Assembly (NCBI GenBank): GCA_035713725.1
Contig: DASTMZ010000129.1
Span: 1-8,225 of the forward strand
DNA from: DASQPR01 sp035713725
Lineage (GTDB): Bacteria; Actinomycetota; Actinomycetes; Mycobacteriales; Micromonosporaceae
Length of the DNA stretch: 8,225 nt
Reading direction: 5' to 3'
Below the pieces are notes generated by a model. That model was not told where the DNA came from. It did not search any database and saw nothing but the letters and a program-made list of their open reading frames with translations. A program made the position numbers and the translations under genes. Each line of letters begins with the position of its first letter. Positions within the stretch are counted from its first letter, which is position 1. Of the stretch, positions 1 to 5,337 are shown piece by piece.

Positions 1-198
1 ACGAAGGCTGGCGGTGACCGTGACGTCCACGTCGAAACCCGGATCTACGTCGCAGACGTCCGCGTCGGCCGGCGTGATCACCAGCCACCAATCGCGGGCT
101 GCCGTTGGTACGTCGGCGAACCGGAACTGGAGGACGGTGCGGCCCGCTGGCGTGGCGGTCCGGTCGATGTGGCGATGCATGTCCCACAGCAGCAGCTC
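1..198 (-). pseudogene. Displaced C-terminal SCP2-like domain of the HxlR regulator, cut by the window edge
   Basis: Read leftward from the codon at 196-198, this frame is open to position 1. It encodes 66 residues that begin ELLLWDMHRHID and continue with VLQFRFADVP, RDWWLVITP and VCDVDPGFDVDVTVTASL. This is the C-terminal SCP2-like extension found on many actinobacterial HxlR regulators. It joins the 78-527 frame precisely if one base is restored between 198 and 199: ctcgggtc becomes ctccgggtc, giving Asp-Pro-Glu-Leu-Leu-Leu-Trp-Asp-Met. So this is either a real frameshift mutation or a single-base sequence error. The end of the domain and its stop lie outside the window. Confidence 0.75.
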
Positions 199-527
199 GG
201 GTCAAGGTCCTGCTCGCCGATCTCGCCGATCCACCGGACACCCCATGCGCCGAGCGCTTCCACCACCGGGCGAAGCTCAGCACCGGCCGGCGACAACACA
301 TAACGAACGTCGTCGCCATCGGCGAACCGGTCGACGACACCGGCGCGCGCCAATTGCTGGAGGCGCTTGGAAAGCAGCGTGGGAGACATGCGCGGCAGGC
401 CTCGCCGCAGGTCGTTGAAATGCTCGCTGCCGGACATCAGCTCGCGCACGAGCAGGAGAGTCCAGCGCTCATCGAGCAGTTCCATCGCCTTCGCGACCGG
501 ACAGAACTGGTGGTACGACGCGCCCAT
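78..527 (-). CDS. HxlR-family winged-helix transcriptional regulator (C-terminus frameshifted)
   Basis: The first 110 residues are a standard HxlR winged-helix DNA-binding domain. It starts with the conserved Cys9-Pro10, then AMELLDERWTLLLVREL (15-30), the recognition region PRMSPTLLSKRLQQL (45-59) and the wing with VRYVLSPAGAEL (74-85). HxlR proteins bind DNA as dimers and usually control a neighbouring gene; some sense oxidants or electrophiles through the N-terminal Cys. The start is ATG at 525-527. No Shine-Dalgarno is visible, but TAGCCT lies 6 nt upstream, suggesting a leaderless mRNA. After Asp109-Pro110 the frame turns into low-complexity Cys/Ser/Pro sequence and stops at 78-80. The next frame continues the expected family sequence (see 1-198), so the 149-residue product probably has a false tail. 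The DNA-binding half is intact and could still work. The gene is divergent from the methyltransferase at 699. Family assignment is secure; the ligand and targets are unknown. Confidence 0.85.
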   Translation of the reverse strand: MGASYHQFCPVAKAMELLDERWTLLLVRELMSGSEHFNDLRRGLPRMSPTLLSKRLQQLARAGVVDRFADGDDVRYVLSPAGAELRPVVEALGAWGVRWIGEIGEQDLDPSCCCGTCIATSTGPPRQRAAPSSSSGSPTYQRQPAIGGW

Positions 528-533
528 GGCGAA

Positions 534-539
534 AGGCTA
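534..539 (-). promoter_or_regulatory. Candidate -10 box for a leaderless HxlR mRNA
   Basis: On the minus strand the hexamer is TAGCCT (TANNNT type), followed by exactly 6 nt (TTCGCC) and then the ATG at 525-527. That would place the transcription start on or next to the A of the start codon. No convincing -35 element is visible and no Shine-Dalgarno is present, both common for leaderless actinobacterial genes. Inference from spacing only. Confidence 0.4.
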
Positions 540-600
540 TGCGCCGCGGGCGCGCGGACCTGAGGAAGTGGCGGCAACCCGACTGTGGCTTGGCAGTACA

Positions 601-616
601 CATCTAGTACTAGGTG
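601..616. promoter_or_regulatory. GTAC-centred palindrome, candidate HxlR operator
   Basis: The divergent intergenic region holds a perfect 10-bp palindrome, CTAGTACTAG (604-613), flanked by outer pairs that also match at 601/616 and 602/615. A second AGTAC (595-599) lies 11 bp, about one helical turn, before the AGTAC inside the palindrome (606-610). The site is about 75 nt from the HxlR start and about 85 nt from the methyltransferase start, suitable for controlling both. HxlR dimers bind short inverted repeats, so this is the best operator candidate. The assignment is inference. Confidence 0.45.
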
Positions 617-698
617 GGGCGGTCGCGGCTCCCTACTCTCGGTCCGGTAGCAAGGGTGGATACGCCCAGCTAGACCGAGGTGAACGTGGAGGATAGCG

Positions 699-1538
699 AT
701 GACTGCTCCAACCGGCACGGTCGAGGCCGACCGTGCGCTGAAGGCCAAACACCGCGCGATGTGGGCGATGGGGGACTATCCGGCGGTCGCCGCCGACCTC
801 GTCCCGTCCCTCGGCCCGACTCTCGTCGACGCCGCCGGCATCCGGCCCGGGCAACGGGTGCTCGACGTCGGCGCCGGCACCGGAAATGCATCGATTCCGG
901 CGGCGCTCGCCGGAGCCACGGTGACCGCGTCGGACCTGACCGAGGAGTTCTTCGACCCCGGTCGCCGGCTGGCGGCCGACCGGGGCGCGACGCTGGACTG
1001 GCGACAGGCGGACGCGGAGGCGTTGCCGTTTTCGGACAACGAATTCGACACCGTCATGTCGTGCATTGGCGTGATGTTCGCGCCCCATCACCAAGCAAGT
1101 GCCGACGAGCTGATCCGGGTCTGCCGGCCCGCTGGCACGATCGCGCTGTTGAGCTGGACGCCGAACGGATTCATTGGCGAGTTGTTCGCCGCGATGCGGC
1201 CGTACGCCGCGCCACCGCCGCCCGGAGCGCAGCCGCCTCCGTTGTGGGGAAACGAGGAGCACGTACGCGAACTTCTCGGCGATCGGGTCGTCGACGTGGT
1301 AACGCGACGGCAGACGCTGACCGTCGACCAGTTCCAGCGTCCCGAGGACTTCCGCGACTACTTCAAGACGACGTACGGGCCGACGATCGTGGCGTACAAG
1401 AACATCGCCGACGACCCCGAGCGGGTCGCCGCCCTCGATCGCGACATTGCCGATCTCGCGAAGCGGTTCGATCGCGGTACGGACTCGACCGTGATGGATT
1501 GGGAGTATCTGATCTTCACCGCCCGCAAACGCGGCTGA
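699..1538 (+). CDS. Class I SAM-dependent methyltransferase
   Basis: The 279-residue protein has a class I (Rossmann-fold) methyltransferase core. Motif I is VLDVGAGTGN (54-63), the glycine-rich SAM-binding loop. The acidic end of strand 2 is at TASDL (76-80), where Asp79 probably contacts the SAM ribose. The third motif is DAEALPFSDNEFDTV (105-119), followed by a GVMFAPHHQASADELIRVCRPAGTIAL segment (124-150) typical of UbiE/Methyltransf_11-like enzymes. A Pro-rich linker (171-181) leads to a C-terminal part that probably covers the acceptor site; it does not identify the substrate. The ATG at 699 is well placed behind GGAGG at 688-692 with a 6-nt gap. The gene is divergent from the HxlR regulator across a 171-bp region with a palindromic candidate operator, so regulation by HxlR is likely but unproven. 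A small-molecule methyltransferase is most probable. Confidence 0.88.
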   Translation: MTAPTGTVEADRALKAKHRAMWAMGDYPAVAADLVPSLGPTLVDAAGIRPGQRVLDVGAGTGNASIPAALAGATVTASDLTEEFFDPGRRLAADRGATLDWRQADAEALPFSDNEFDTVMSCIGVMFAPHHQASADELIRVCRPAGTIALLSWTPNGFIGELFAAMRPYAAPPPPGAQPPPLWGNEEHVRELLGDRVVDVVTRRQTLTVDQFQRPEDFRDYFKTTYGPTIVAYKNIADDPERVAALDRDIADLAKRFDRGTDSTVMDWEYLIFTARKRG

Positions 1539-1547
1539 CCGGGCGTT

Positions 1548-1606
1548 GCCGGGACTGCGTGCCTTGCCCCCGGCTGCTAGCGTCGGCCGGAATCGTGAGC
1601 CGGCCG
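1548..1606 (+). terminator. Two tandem hairpins after the methyltransferase; weak terminator candidate
   Basis: The 96-bp gap between the methyltransferase stop and the SPFH start holds two inverted repeats. The first is GCCGGG (1548-1553) with CCCGGC (1569-1574), a 15-nt loop. The second is CGGCCGG (1584-1590) with CCGGCCG (1600-1606), a 9-nt loop. Neither is followed by a T-tract, so they could be weak actinobacterial terminators, mRNA structures or chance in GC-rich DNA. A TAGCGT hexamer (1578-1583) between them could be a -10 box for the downstream gene, with transcription starting about 45 nt before its ATG. Confidence 0.25.
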
Positions 1607-1634
1607 CAATCGGCAGTCGCACCAGGGAGCGGGG

Positions 1635-2780
1635 ATGGGCCTGATCGACAAGATCCGTGGCGAGTTCATCGACATCGTTGAGTGGCTGGACGACTCGCGC
1701 GACACGCTCGTGTGGCGCTTTCCCCGCCACGACAACGAAATCAAGATGGGCGCCCAACTCGTGGTGCGCGAGTCGCAGACCGCGGTGTTTGTCAACGAAG
1801 GCGTGGTCGCCGACGTGTTCCCGCCCGGCATGTACGAACTCGAGACCGAGAACCTGCCGATTCTGTCGACGTTGCAGGGCTGGAAATATGGGTTCCACTC
1901 GCCGTTCAAGGCAGAGGTCTACTTCGTCAGCACCCGGCTGTTCACGGCCTTCAAGTGGGGCACGCAAAACCCGGTGATCGTGCGGGATGCGTCGTTCGGC
2001 ATGGTGCGGCTGCGCGCCTTCGGGGCGTACGCCGCCTGCGTCGCCGACCCGCGCAAACTCGTCACCGAGGTGGCCGGCACCGATCCGCAGTTCCGGACCG
2101 AGGAGATCCAGGAATACCTGCGCCAGACCATCGTCGGCCGGCTCGGGTCGGTGCTCGCCGCGTCCGGCGTCGGCGTGCTGGACCTTGCCGCGCAACAGTC
2201 GACGATCGCCGCCGGGTTCGCTAAGACGCTCACCGACGAGCTTGCGGCGGTCGGCATCGAGATCCCGAAGTTCATCATCGAGAACATCTCGTTGCCACCG
2301 GAGGTCGAGGCCGCCGTGGACAAGCGCAGCCAGATGGCCATCGTCGGCGATCTCGGCTCGTACACCCAATTCCAGACCGCCCAGGCGATCGGCGACGCGG
2401 CGAACAACCCCGGCGGCGCCGGCGAGGGCGTCGGCCTGGGGCTCGGCATGGCGATGGGCCAACGACTAGCCACCGGTCTGCCCGCGCAAGGCGGCGCGAC
2501 ACCACCGAGCCCGCAGCCCAATGCACCGGCGGGCGCAGGCACCACGGATGTGCCGCCGCCGTTGCCCACCGAGGCCGGCTGGTACGTCGCGATCGACGGC
2601 GCCCAGCAGGGACCGTTCGACCATGCGGCGCTCGTTGGCCACGTGGCGGCGGGCACGCTTCGGGCCGGCACGCTCGTGTGGCAACGCGGCATGCCCGAGT
2701 GGCGCGCCGCGGCGGACGTGCCGCAGGTCTCCGCGCTGCTCGCCGAGGCGGTGCCACCGCCACTGCCGCCGCAGTCGTGA
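1635..2780 (+). CDS. SPFH-domain protein of the YdjI (virion-core-like) type with C-terminal GYF_2 domain
   Basis: This 381-residue protein has three parts. Residues 1 to about 240 are an SPFH domain of the YdjI/'virion core protein' subgroup, with the signatures LVWRFP (25-30), GAQLVVRESQTAVFVNEG (39-56), FPPGMYELETENLPIL (62-77), PFKAEVYFV (90-98), FKWGTQNPV (106-114) and IPKFIIENISLPPEV (210-224). Residues 250-310 are a Gly/Pro/Ala-rich linker. Residues 316-369 are a GYF_2 (DUF4339) domain with WYVAIDGAQQGPFDHAAL and VWQRGMPEWRAA. SPFH proteins scaffold membranes; in B. subtilis YdjI belongs to the ydjFGHI phage-shock operon. No transmembrane segment is evident, so membrane association would be peripheral or through partners. 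AGGGAG (1624-1629) sits 5 nt before the ATG. The stop lies inside the first 16-bp repeat, and the zinc-ribbon gene follows in the same direction. PPPLP occurs at 307-311 and 374-378. Domain calls are firm; a membrane-stress role is inferred from family and neighbour. Confidence 0.87.
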   Translation: MGLIDKIRGEFIDIVEWLDDSRDTLVWRFPRHDNEIKMGAQLVVRESQTAVFVNEGVVADVFPPGMYELETENLPILSTLQGWKYGFHSPFKAEVYFVSTRLFTAFKWGTQNPVIVRDASFGMVRLRAFGAYAACVADPRKLVTEVAGTDPQFRTEEIQEYLRQTIVGRLGSVLAASGVGVLDLAAQQSTIAAGFAKTLTDELAAVGIEIPKFIIENISLPPEVEAAVDKRSQMAIVGDLGSYTQFQTAQAIGDAANNPGGAGEGVGLGLGMAMGQRLATGLPAQGGATPPSPQPNAPAGAGTTDVPPPLPTEAGWYVAIDGAQQGPFDHAALVGHVAAGTLRAGTLVWQRGMPEWRAAADVPQVSALLAEAVPPPLPPQS

Positions 2781-2836
2781 GATGGCCAAGTCTTGAGATG
2801 GCCCAGTCTTGAGATGTCACAGTCGTGAGATGCCGC
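2773..2836 (+). repeat. 16-bp tandem repeat, four copies
   Basis: Four contiguous units begin at 2773, 2789, 2805 and 2821, with consensus AGTCKTGAGATGNCMC. The first 12 bases are identical in all four except one G/T position; the last four vary. The first unit overlaps the end of the SPFH gene, whose TGA stop (2778-2780) is part of the repeat. Each unit contains TGAGATG, so a stop and a start codon lie one base apart in every copy. There are no spacers between units. Confidence 0.9.
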
Positions 2837-2895
2837 CCGCCGAGCCTGCCCGACCCCCAGACCGTCGCATCCCCCAAGGACCTGAATCGCGATGA
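2782..2895 (+). other. Chain of tiny stop-then-start reading frames linking the SPFH and zinc-ribbon genes
   Basis: After the SPFH stop (2778-2780) and one base, ATG at 2782 begins the frame MAKS-stop. One base later ATG 2798 gives MAQS-stop, then ATG 2814 gives MSQS-stop. Then ATG 2830 opens a 21-codon frame rich in Pro and Arg. Its TGA (2893-2895) overlaps the zinc-ribbon ATG (2892-2894) as ATGA. This follows directly from the 16-bp repeat and could let terminating ribosomes re-initiate stepwise into the next gene. It could also be a by-product of repeat expansion. The frames are seen; the coupling is inference. Confidence 0.35.
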
Positions 2896-4106
2896 CGGAG
2901 TCGACCCCACCCCCGCTCCCAGCCGTCGAGACACAGCCGCCCGTCGTCGACACCGATCGCGCAGCGGACGCCGAACGTCCGACCGCCGGGTCGGGACCGC
3001 CGCTCGCCGACCCGGAAGCGCCGCCGGCCGAAACCGCATCGCCGACGTATTCGTGTAACGGCTGCGGCGCACGGGTCGAATACGCCCCGGGTACGACCGT
3101 GCTGCGGTGTCCCTACTGCCAACACGAGCAGGCCCTGATCCCGGTCGCGCGGACCATCCACGAGCACGCGTTCACCGAGTTGGCGCACAAGCCGCGCACC
3201 GCCGTGGCGGCACACGTGATGCGATGCGAGCACTGCGGCGCTACCTCGGACAGCGACGCCCTCGCCACGCGATGCCAATTCTGCGGTTCGCCATTGGTCG
3301 CGGCGACGGATGCCACCGTCCAGATCCCGCCGGAGGGGGTGCTGCCCTTCGAGGTGGACCGCGCCGGTGTCCGCACCGCGCTTCGCGGCTGGGTCACGTC
3401 GCGATGGTTCGCGCCAAAAAGCTTCCGCAAGATCTCCGAGGCGGAATCGTTGGCAGGCACGTACGTGCCGCACTGGACGTACGACGCCGACACCACGTCG
3501 GACTACACCGGGCAGCGCGGCGAGCACTACTGGGTGACGGAGACGTACACCGTTGCGGTCAACGGGCAGACCGAGACCCGGACCCGCCAGGTCCAGCACA
3601 CCAATTGGTACCCGGCGAGCGGCACCGTGTCGCGGTCGTTCGACGACGTCATGGTGCGGGCCACTGCTCACGTCGCCGACGAGCACCAGGACAAGCTCGA
3701 GCCGTGGCCCCTGGCGCAGGCGGTGGCGTACCAACCGGAGTATCTCGCCGGCTACGCCGCATTGCGCTACGACGTGGAGCCGGAAAGTGGCCTCGACACC
3801 GCTAAGGCGCGAATGGCACCGGTCATCGAACAGGACTGCCGGATGGACATCGGCGGCGACGAGCAACGCGTACAAAGCATCAGCACGACGTACGCGAACG
3901 TGACCTACAAACTGATGCTCCTGCCGGTGTGGGTGGTGTGCTACCTATTCGCCGGCCGTACGTATCAGGTGCTCGTCAACGGCCGCACCGCCGAAGTGAT
4001 CGGGCAGCGGCCGTACAGCAAGTGGAAGATCGCGATCGCGGTGCTGCTCGCGATCGCCGTGGTCGCCGCAATTATCGTGCTGGTGGCGCTGAACTATCAC
4101 CACTGA
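2892..4106 (+). CDS. Double zinc-ribbon membrane protein of the YdjG type, partner of the SPFH protein
   Basis: The 404-residue protein begins with about 50 Pro/Ala-rich residues, including PPPLP at 6-10. Two zinc ribbons follow: Cys55/Cys58 with Cys73/Cys76, and Cys112/Cys115 with Cys128/Cys131. The middle has YVPHWTYDADTTSDYTGQRG (191-210) and a Thr/Arg-rich segment. The C-terminal family signature is LLPVWVVCYLFAGRTYQVLVNGRT (343-366) then RPYSKWKI (373-380), leading into one transmembrane helix (about 380-400) and a four-residue tail. Lysines before the helix suggest the zinc ribbons are cytoplasmic. Automated annotation often labels such proteins as PriA-like helicases because of the zinc ribbons, but no helicase motif is present. 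B. subtilis YdjG, encoded with YdjI, belongs to the PspA membrane-stress system, so this pair is probably a membrane-associated complex. AAGGA (2876-2880) lies a rather long 11 nt before the ATG, and the ATG overlaps a mini-frame stop as ATGA. Confidence 0.85.
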   Translation: MTESTPPPLPAVETQPPVVDTDRAADAERPTAGSGPPLADPEAPPAETASPTYSCNGCGARVEYAPGTTVLRCPYCQHEQALIPVARTIHEHAFTELAHKPRTAVAAHVMRCEHCGATSDSDALATRCQFCGSPLVAATDATVQIPPEGVLPFEVDRAGVRTALRGWVTSRWFAPKSFRKISEAESLAGTYVPHWTYDADTTSDYTGQRGEHYWVTETYTVAVNGQTETRTRQVQHTNWYPASGTVSRSFDDVMVRATAHVADEHQDKLEPWPLAQAVAYQPEYLAGYAALRYDVEPESGLDTAKARMAPVIEQDCRMDIGGDEQRVQSISTTYANVTYKLMLLPVWVVCYLFAGRTYQVLVNGRTAEVIGQRPYSKWKIAIAVLLAIAVVAAIIVLVALNYHH

Positions 4107-4111
4107 CTGAC

Positions 4112-4149
4112 CGCCTGAGCAATGTTTGAGCGCCTGAGCAATGTTTGAG
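4112..4149 (+). repeat. 19-bp tandem repeat, two perfect copies
   Basis: CGCCTGAGCAATGTTTGAG occurs at 4112-4130 and again, without a gap, at 4131-4149. It lies 5 nt after the zinc-ribbon stop codon. Each copy carries an ATG. The first (4122) opens an eight-codon frame, MFERLSNV-stop. The second (4141) opens a frame that runs into the sugar dehydrogenase and would add 27 residues before its signal peptide, probably spuriously. Confidence 0.9.
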
Positions 4150-4208
4150 CGACCGCCCGTTCGTGCCGGATCGGCCGCCGCCGCACACGGTTCGTCGCCC
4201 GGGCCGGC

Positions 4209-4214
4209 TAACCT
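4209..4214 (+). promoter_or_regulatory. Candidate -10 box for a leaderless sugar dehydrogenase mRNA
   Basis: TAACCT matches the actinobacterial TANNNT -10 pattern and is separated by 7 nt from the ATG at 4222. Transcription would begin at or next to that codon. No Shine-Dalgarno precedes either ATG 4222 or ATG 4225, which fits a leaderless start. No clear -35 is seen. Confidence 0.4.
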
Positions 4215-4221
4215 CGACCAG

Positions 4222-5337
4222 ATGATGCGGTCGAACAGTGCGCTACGACATGTCTTCGCCGTATGCGTCGCGGCTTTCACCCTCGCGCTCGTGGCATCGT
4301 GCACGAGCTCCGACGGCAGCACGCCACAGCCCACCGCCGCACCACCGGTGCATCCGGACGGTCCCGAAGCCACGGCCACCGTACTGGCGGATCGTCTCGA
4401 GGTGCCATGGGGTCTCGCGTTCCTGCCGGACGGCAGCGCGCTCGTCACCGAGCGGGATCGTCACGACATCCTGAAGCTGACACCGGCGGCGAATGGCGGG
4501 CGGGCGAGTGTCGCGAGGGTACAGACCATTAACGAAGCCGTACCAGGCGGCGAGGGAGGGCTGCTCGGCATCGCGGTGTCGCCGCACTACGCAAGCGACG
4601 GCCTGGTGTTCGTCTACTACAGCACCGACCGCGACAACCGCATCGCGCGGTTGCGTCTCGGCGAGACGCCGCAGCCGATCGTGACGGGTATTCCGCACTC
4701 AGGGATCCATAACGGTGGCCGGCTTGGATTCGGACCCGACGGATTCCTTTACGCGTCGACCGGCGACGGCAGCGATCGGGGCCTCGCACAGGACAAGTCG
4801 AGCCTCGGCGGCAAGATCCTTCGGATGAATCCAGACGGAACGCCGGCTGCCGGCAACCCGTTCGGGACGCTTATCTACTCGTACGGGCACCGTAACGTCC
4901 AAGGCTTCGGTTGGACGTCGGATGGTGCGATGTACGCGAGCGAGTTCGGTCAGAACCGCTTCGACGAGCTGAACCGCATCCTGCCCGGCCGGAACTACGG
5001 CTGGCCGGACGTCGAGGGCACCGGAAGCAACCCGAACTTCGTGAACCCGCTTGTCACTTGGCCGACGTCCGAGGCGTCGTGCTCCGGTCTGGCGATCCGC
5101 GATCGCACCGCGATTCTCGGGTGTCTCCAAGGGAAGCGTCTATACATCGTGAACCTCGCCGACGACGGGACCGTACGAGGCAAGCCGGCGGCGGTGTTCA
5201 GCGGCTCGTACGGTCGGCTCCGCACGGTGGTGACCGCGCCGGACGGCTCGGTCTGGTTCACCACGTCGAACCGCGACGGGCGCGGCGACCCGCGGGATCT
5301 CGACGACCAGATCCTGCGGTTCACGCCGGGCACTTAG
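4222..5337 (+). CDS. PQQ-dependent sugar dehydrogenase-family lipoprotein (GSDH/aldose sugar dehydrogenase type)
   Basis: The 371-residue protein is a soluble-type quinoprotein sugar dehydrogenase (GSDH family, six-bladed propeller), which oxidises sugars using PQQ. Residues 1-27 are a lipoprotein signal peptide: Arg/His in the n-region, a hydrophobic core (11-25) and lipobox VASC, with Cys27 the lipidated residue. The mature enzyme should therefore be anchored outside the membrane. Family motifs are VPWGLAFLPDG (61-71), EGGLLGIAVSP (111-121), HNGGRLGFGPDGFLY (163-177), GGKILRMNPDG (196-206), YGHRNVQGFGW (221-231), EFGQNRFDELN (241-251), GRNYGWP (256-262) and VVTAPDGSVWFTTSNRDGRG (336-355). 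His163 matches the expected catalytic base and Arg224 the usual PQQ-contacting Arg, by motif. The start at 4222 is chosen over in-frame ATG 4141 because it places the signal peptide at the N-terminus; ATG 4225 is equally possible. No PQQ biosynthesis gene is visible. The sugar substrate is unknown. Confidence 0.88.
   Translation: MMRSNSALRHVFAVCVAAFTLALVASCTSSDGSTPQPTAAPPVHPDGPEATATVLADRLEVPWGLAFLPDGSALVTERDRHDILKLTPAANGGRASVARVQTINEAVPGGEGGLLGIAVSPHYASDGLVFVYYSTDRDNRIARLRLGETPQPIVTGIPHSGIHNGGRLGFGPDGFLYASTGDGSDRGLAQDKSSLGGKILRMNPDGTPAAGNPFGTLIYSYGHRNVQGFGWTSDGAMYASEFGQNRFDELNRILPGRNYGWPDVEGTGSNPNFVNPLVTWPTSEASCSGLAIRDRTAILGCLQGKRLYIVNLADDGTVRGKPAAVFSGSYGRLRTVVTAPDGSVWFTTSNRDGRGDPRDLDDQILRFTPGT

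Noticed and set aside
14..418. 134-residue plus-strand frame at the left edge
   Set aside because: It is antisense to the HxlR regulator, Ser/Arg/Pro-rich, and has no domain.
633..2462. 609-residue open frame on the minus strand
   Set aside because: It lies antisense to the methyltransferase and SPFH genes, which have clear family motifs and Shine-Dalgarno sequences. Its translation is Arg/Gly/Ala/Asp-rich with no recognisable domain, as expected for a shadow frame in GC-rich DNA.
2773..2836. CRISPR array
   Set aside because: The 16-bp units are contiguous, with no spacers, and are too short for CRISPR repeats; no cas gene is present.
3057..3291. PriA-like replication restart helicase suggested by the zinc ribbons
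   Set aside because: The protein has no Walker A or DEAH helicase motif and ends in a membrane helix; only the Cys pattern resembles PriA.
2817..3875. 352-residue minus-strand frame over the zinc-ribbon gene
   Set aside because: It is antisense to a gene with two CxxC pair sets and a transmembrane helix; its own sequence has no family motif.
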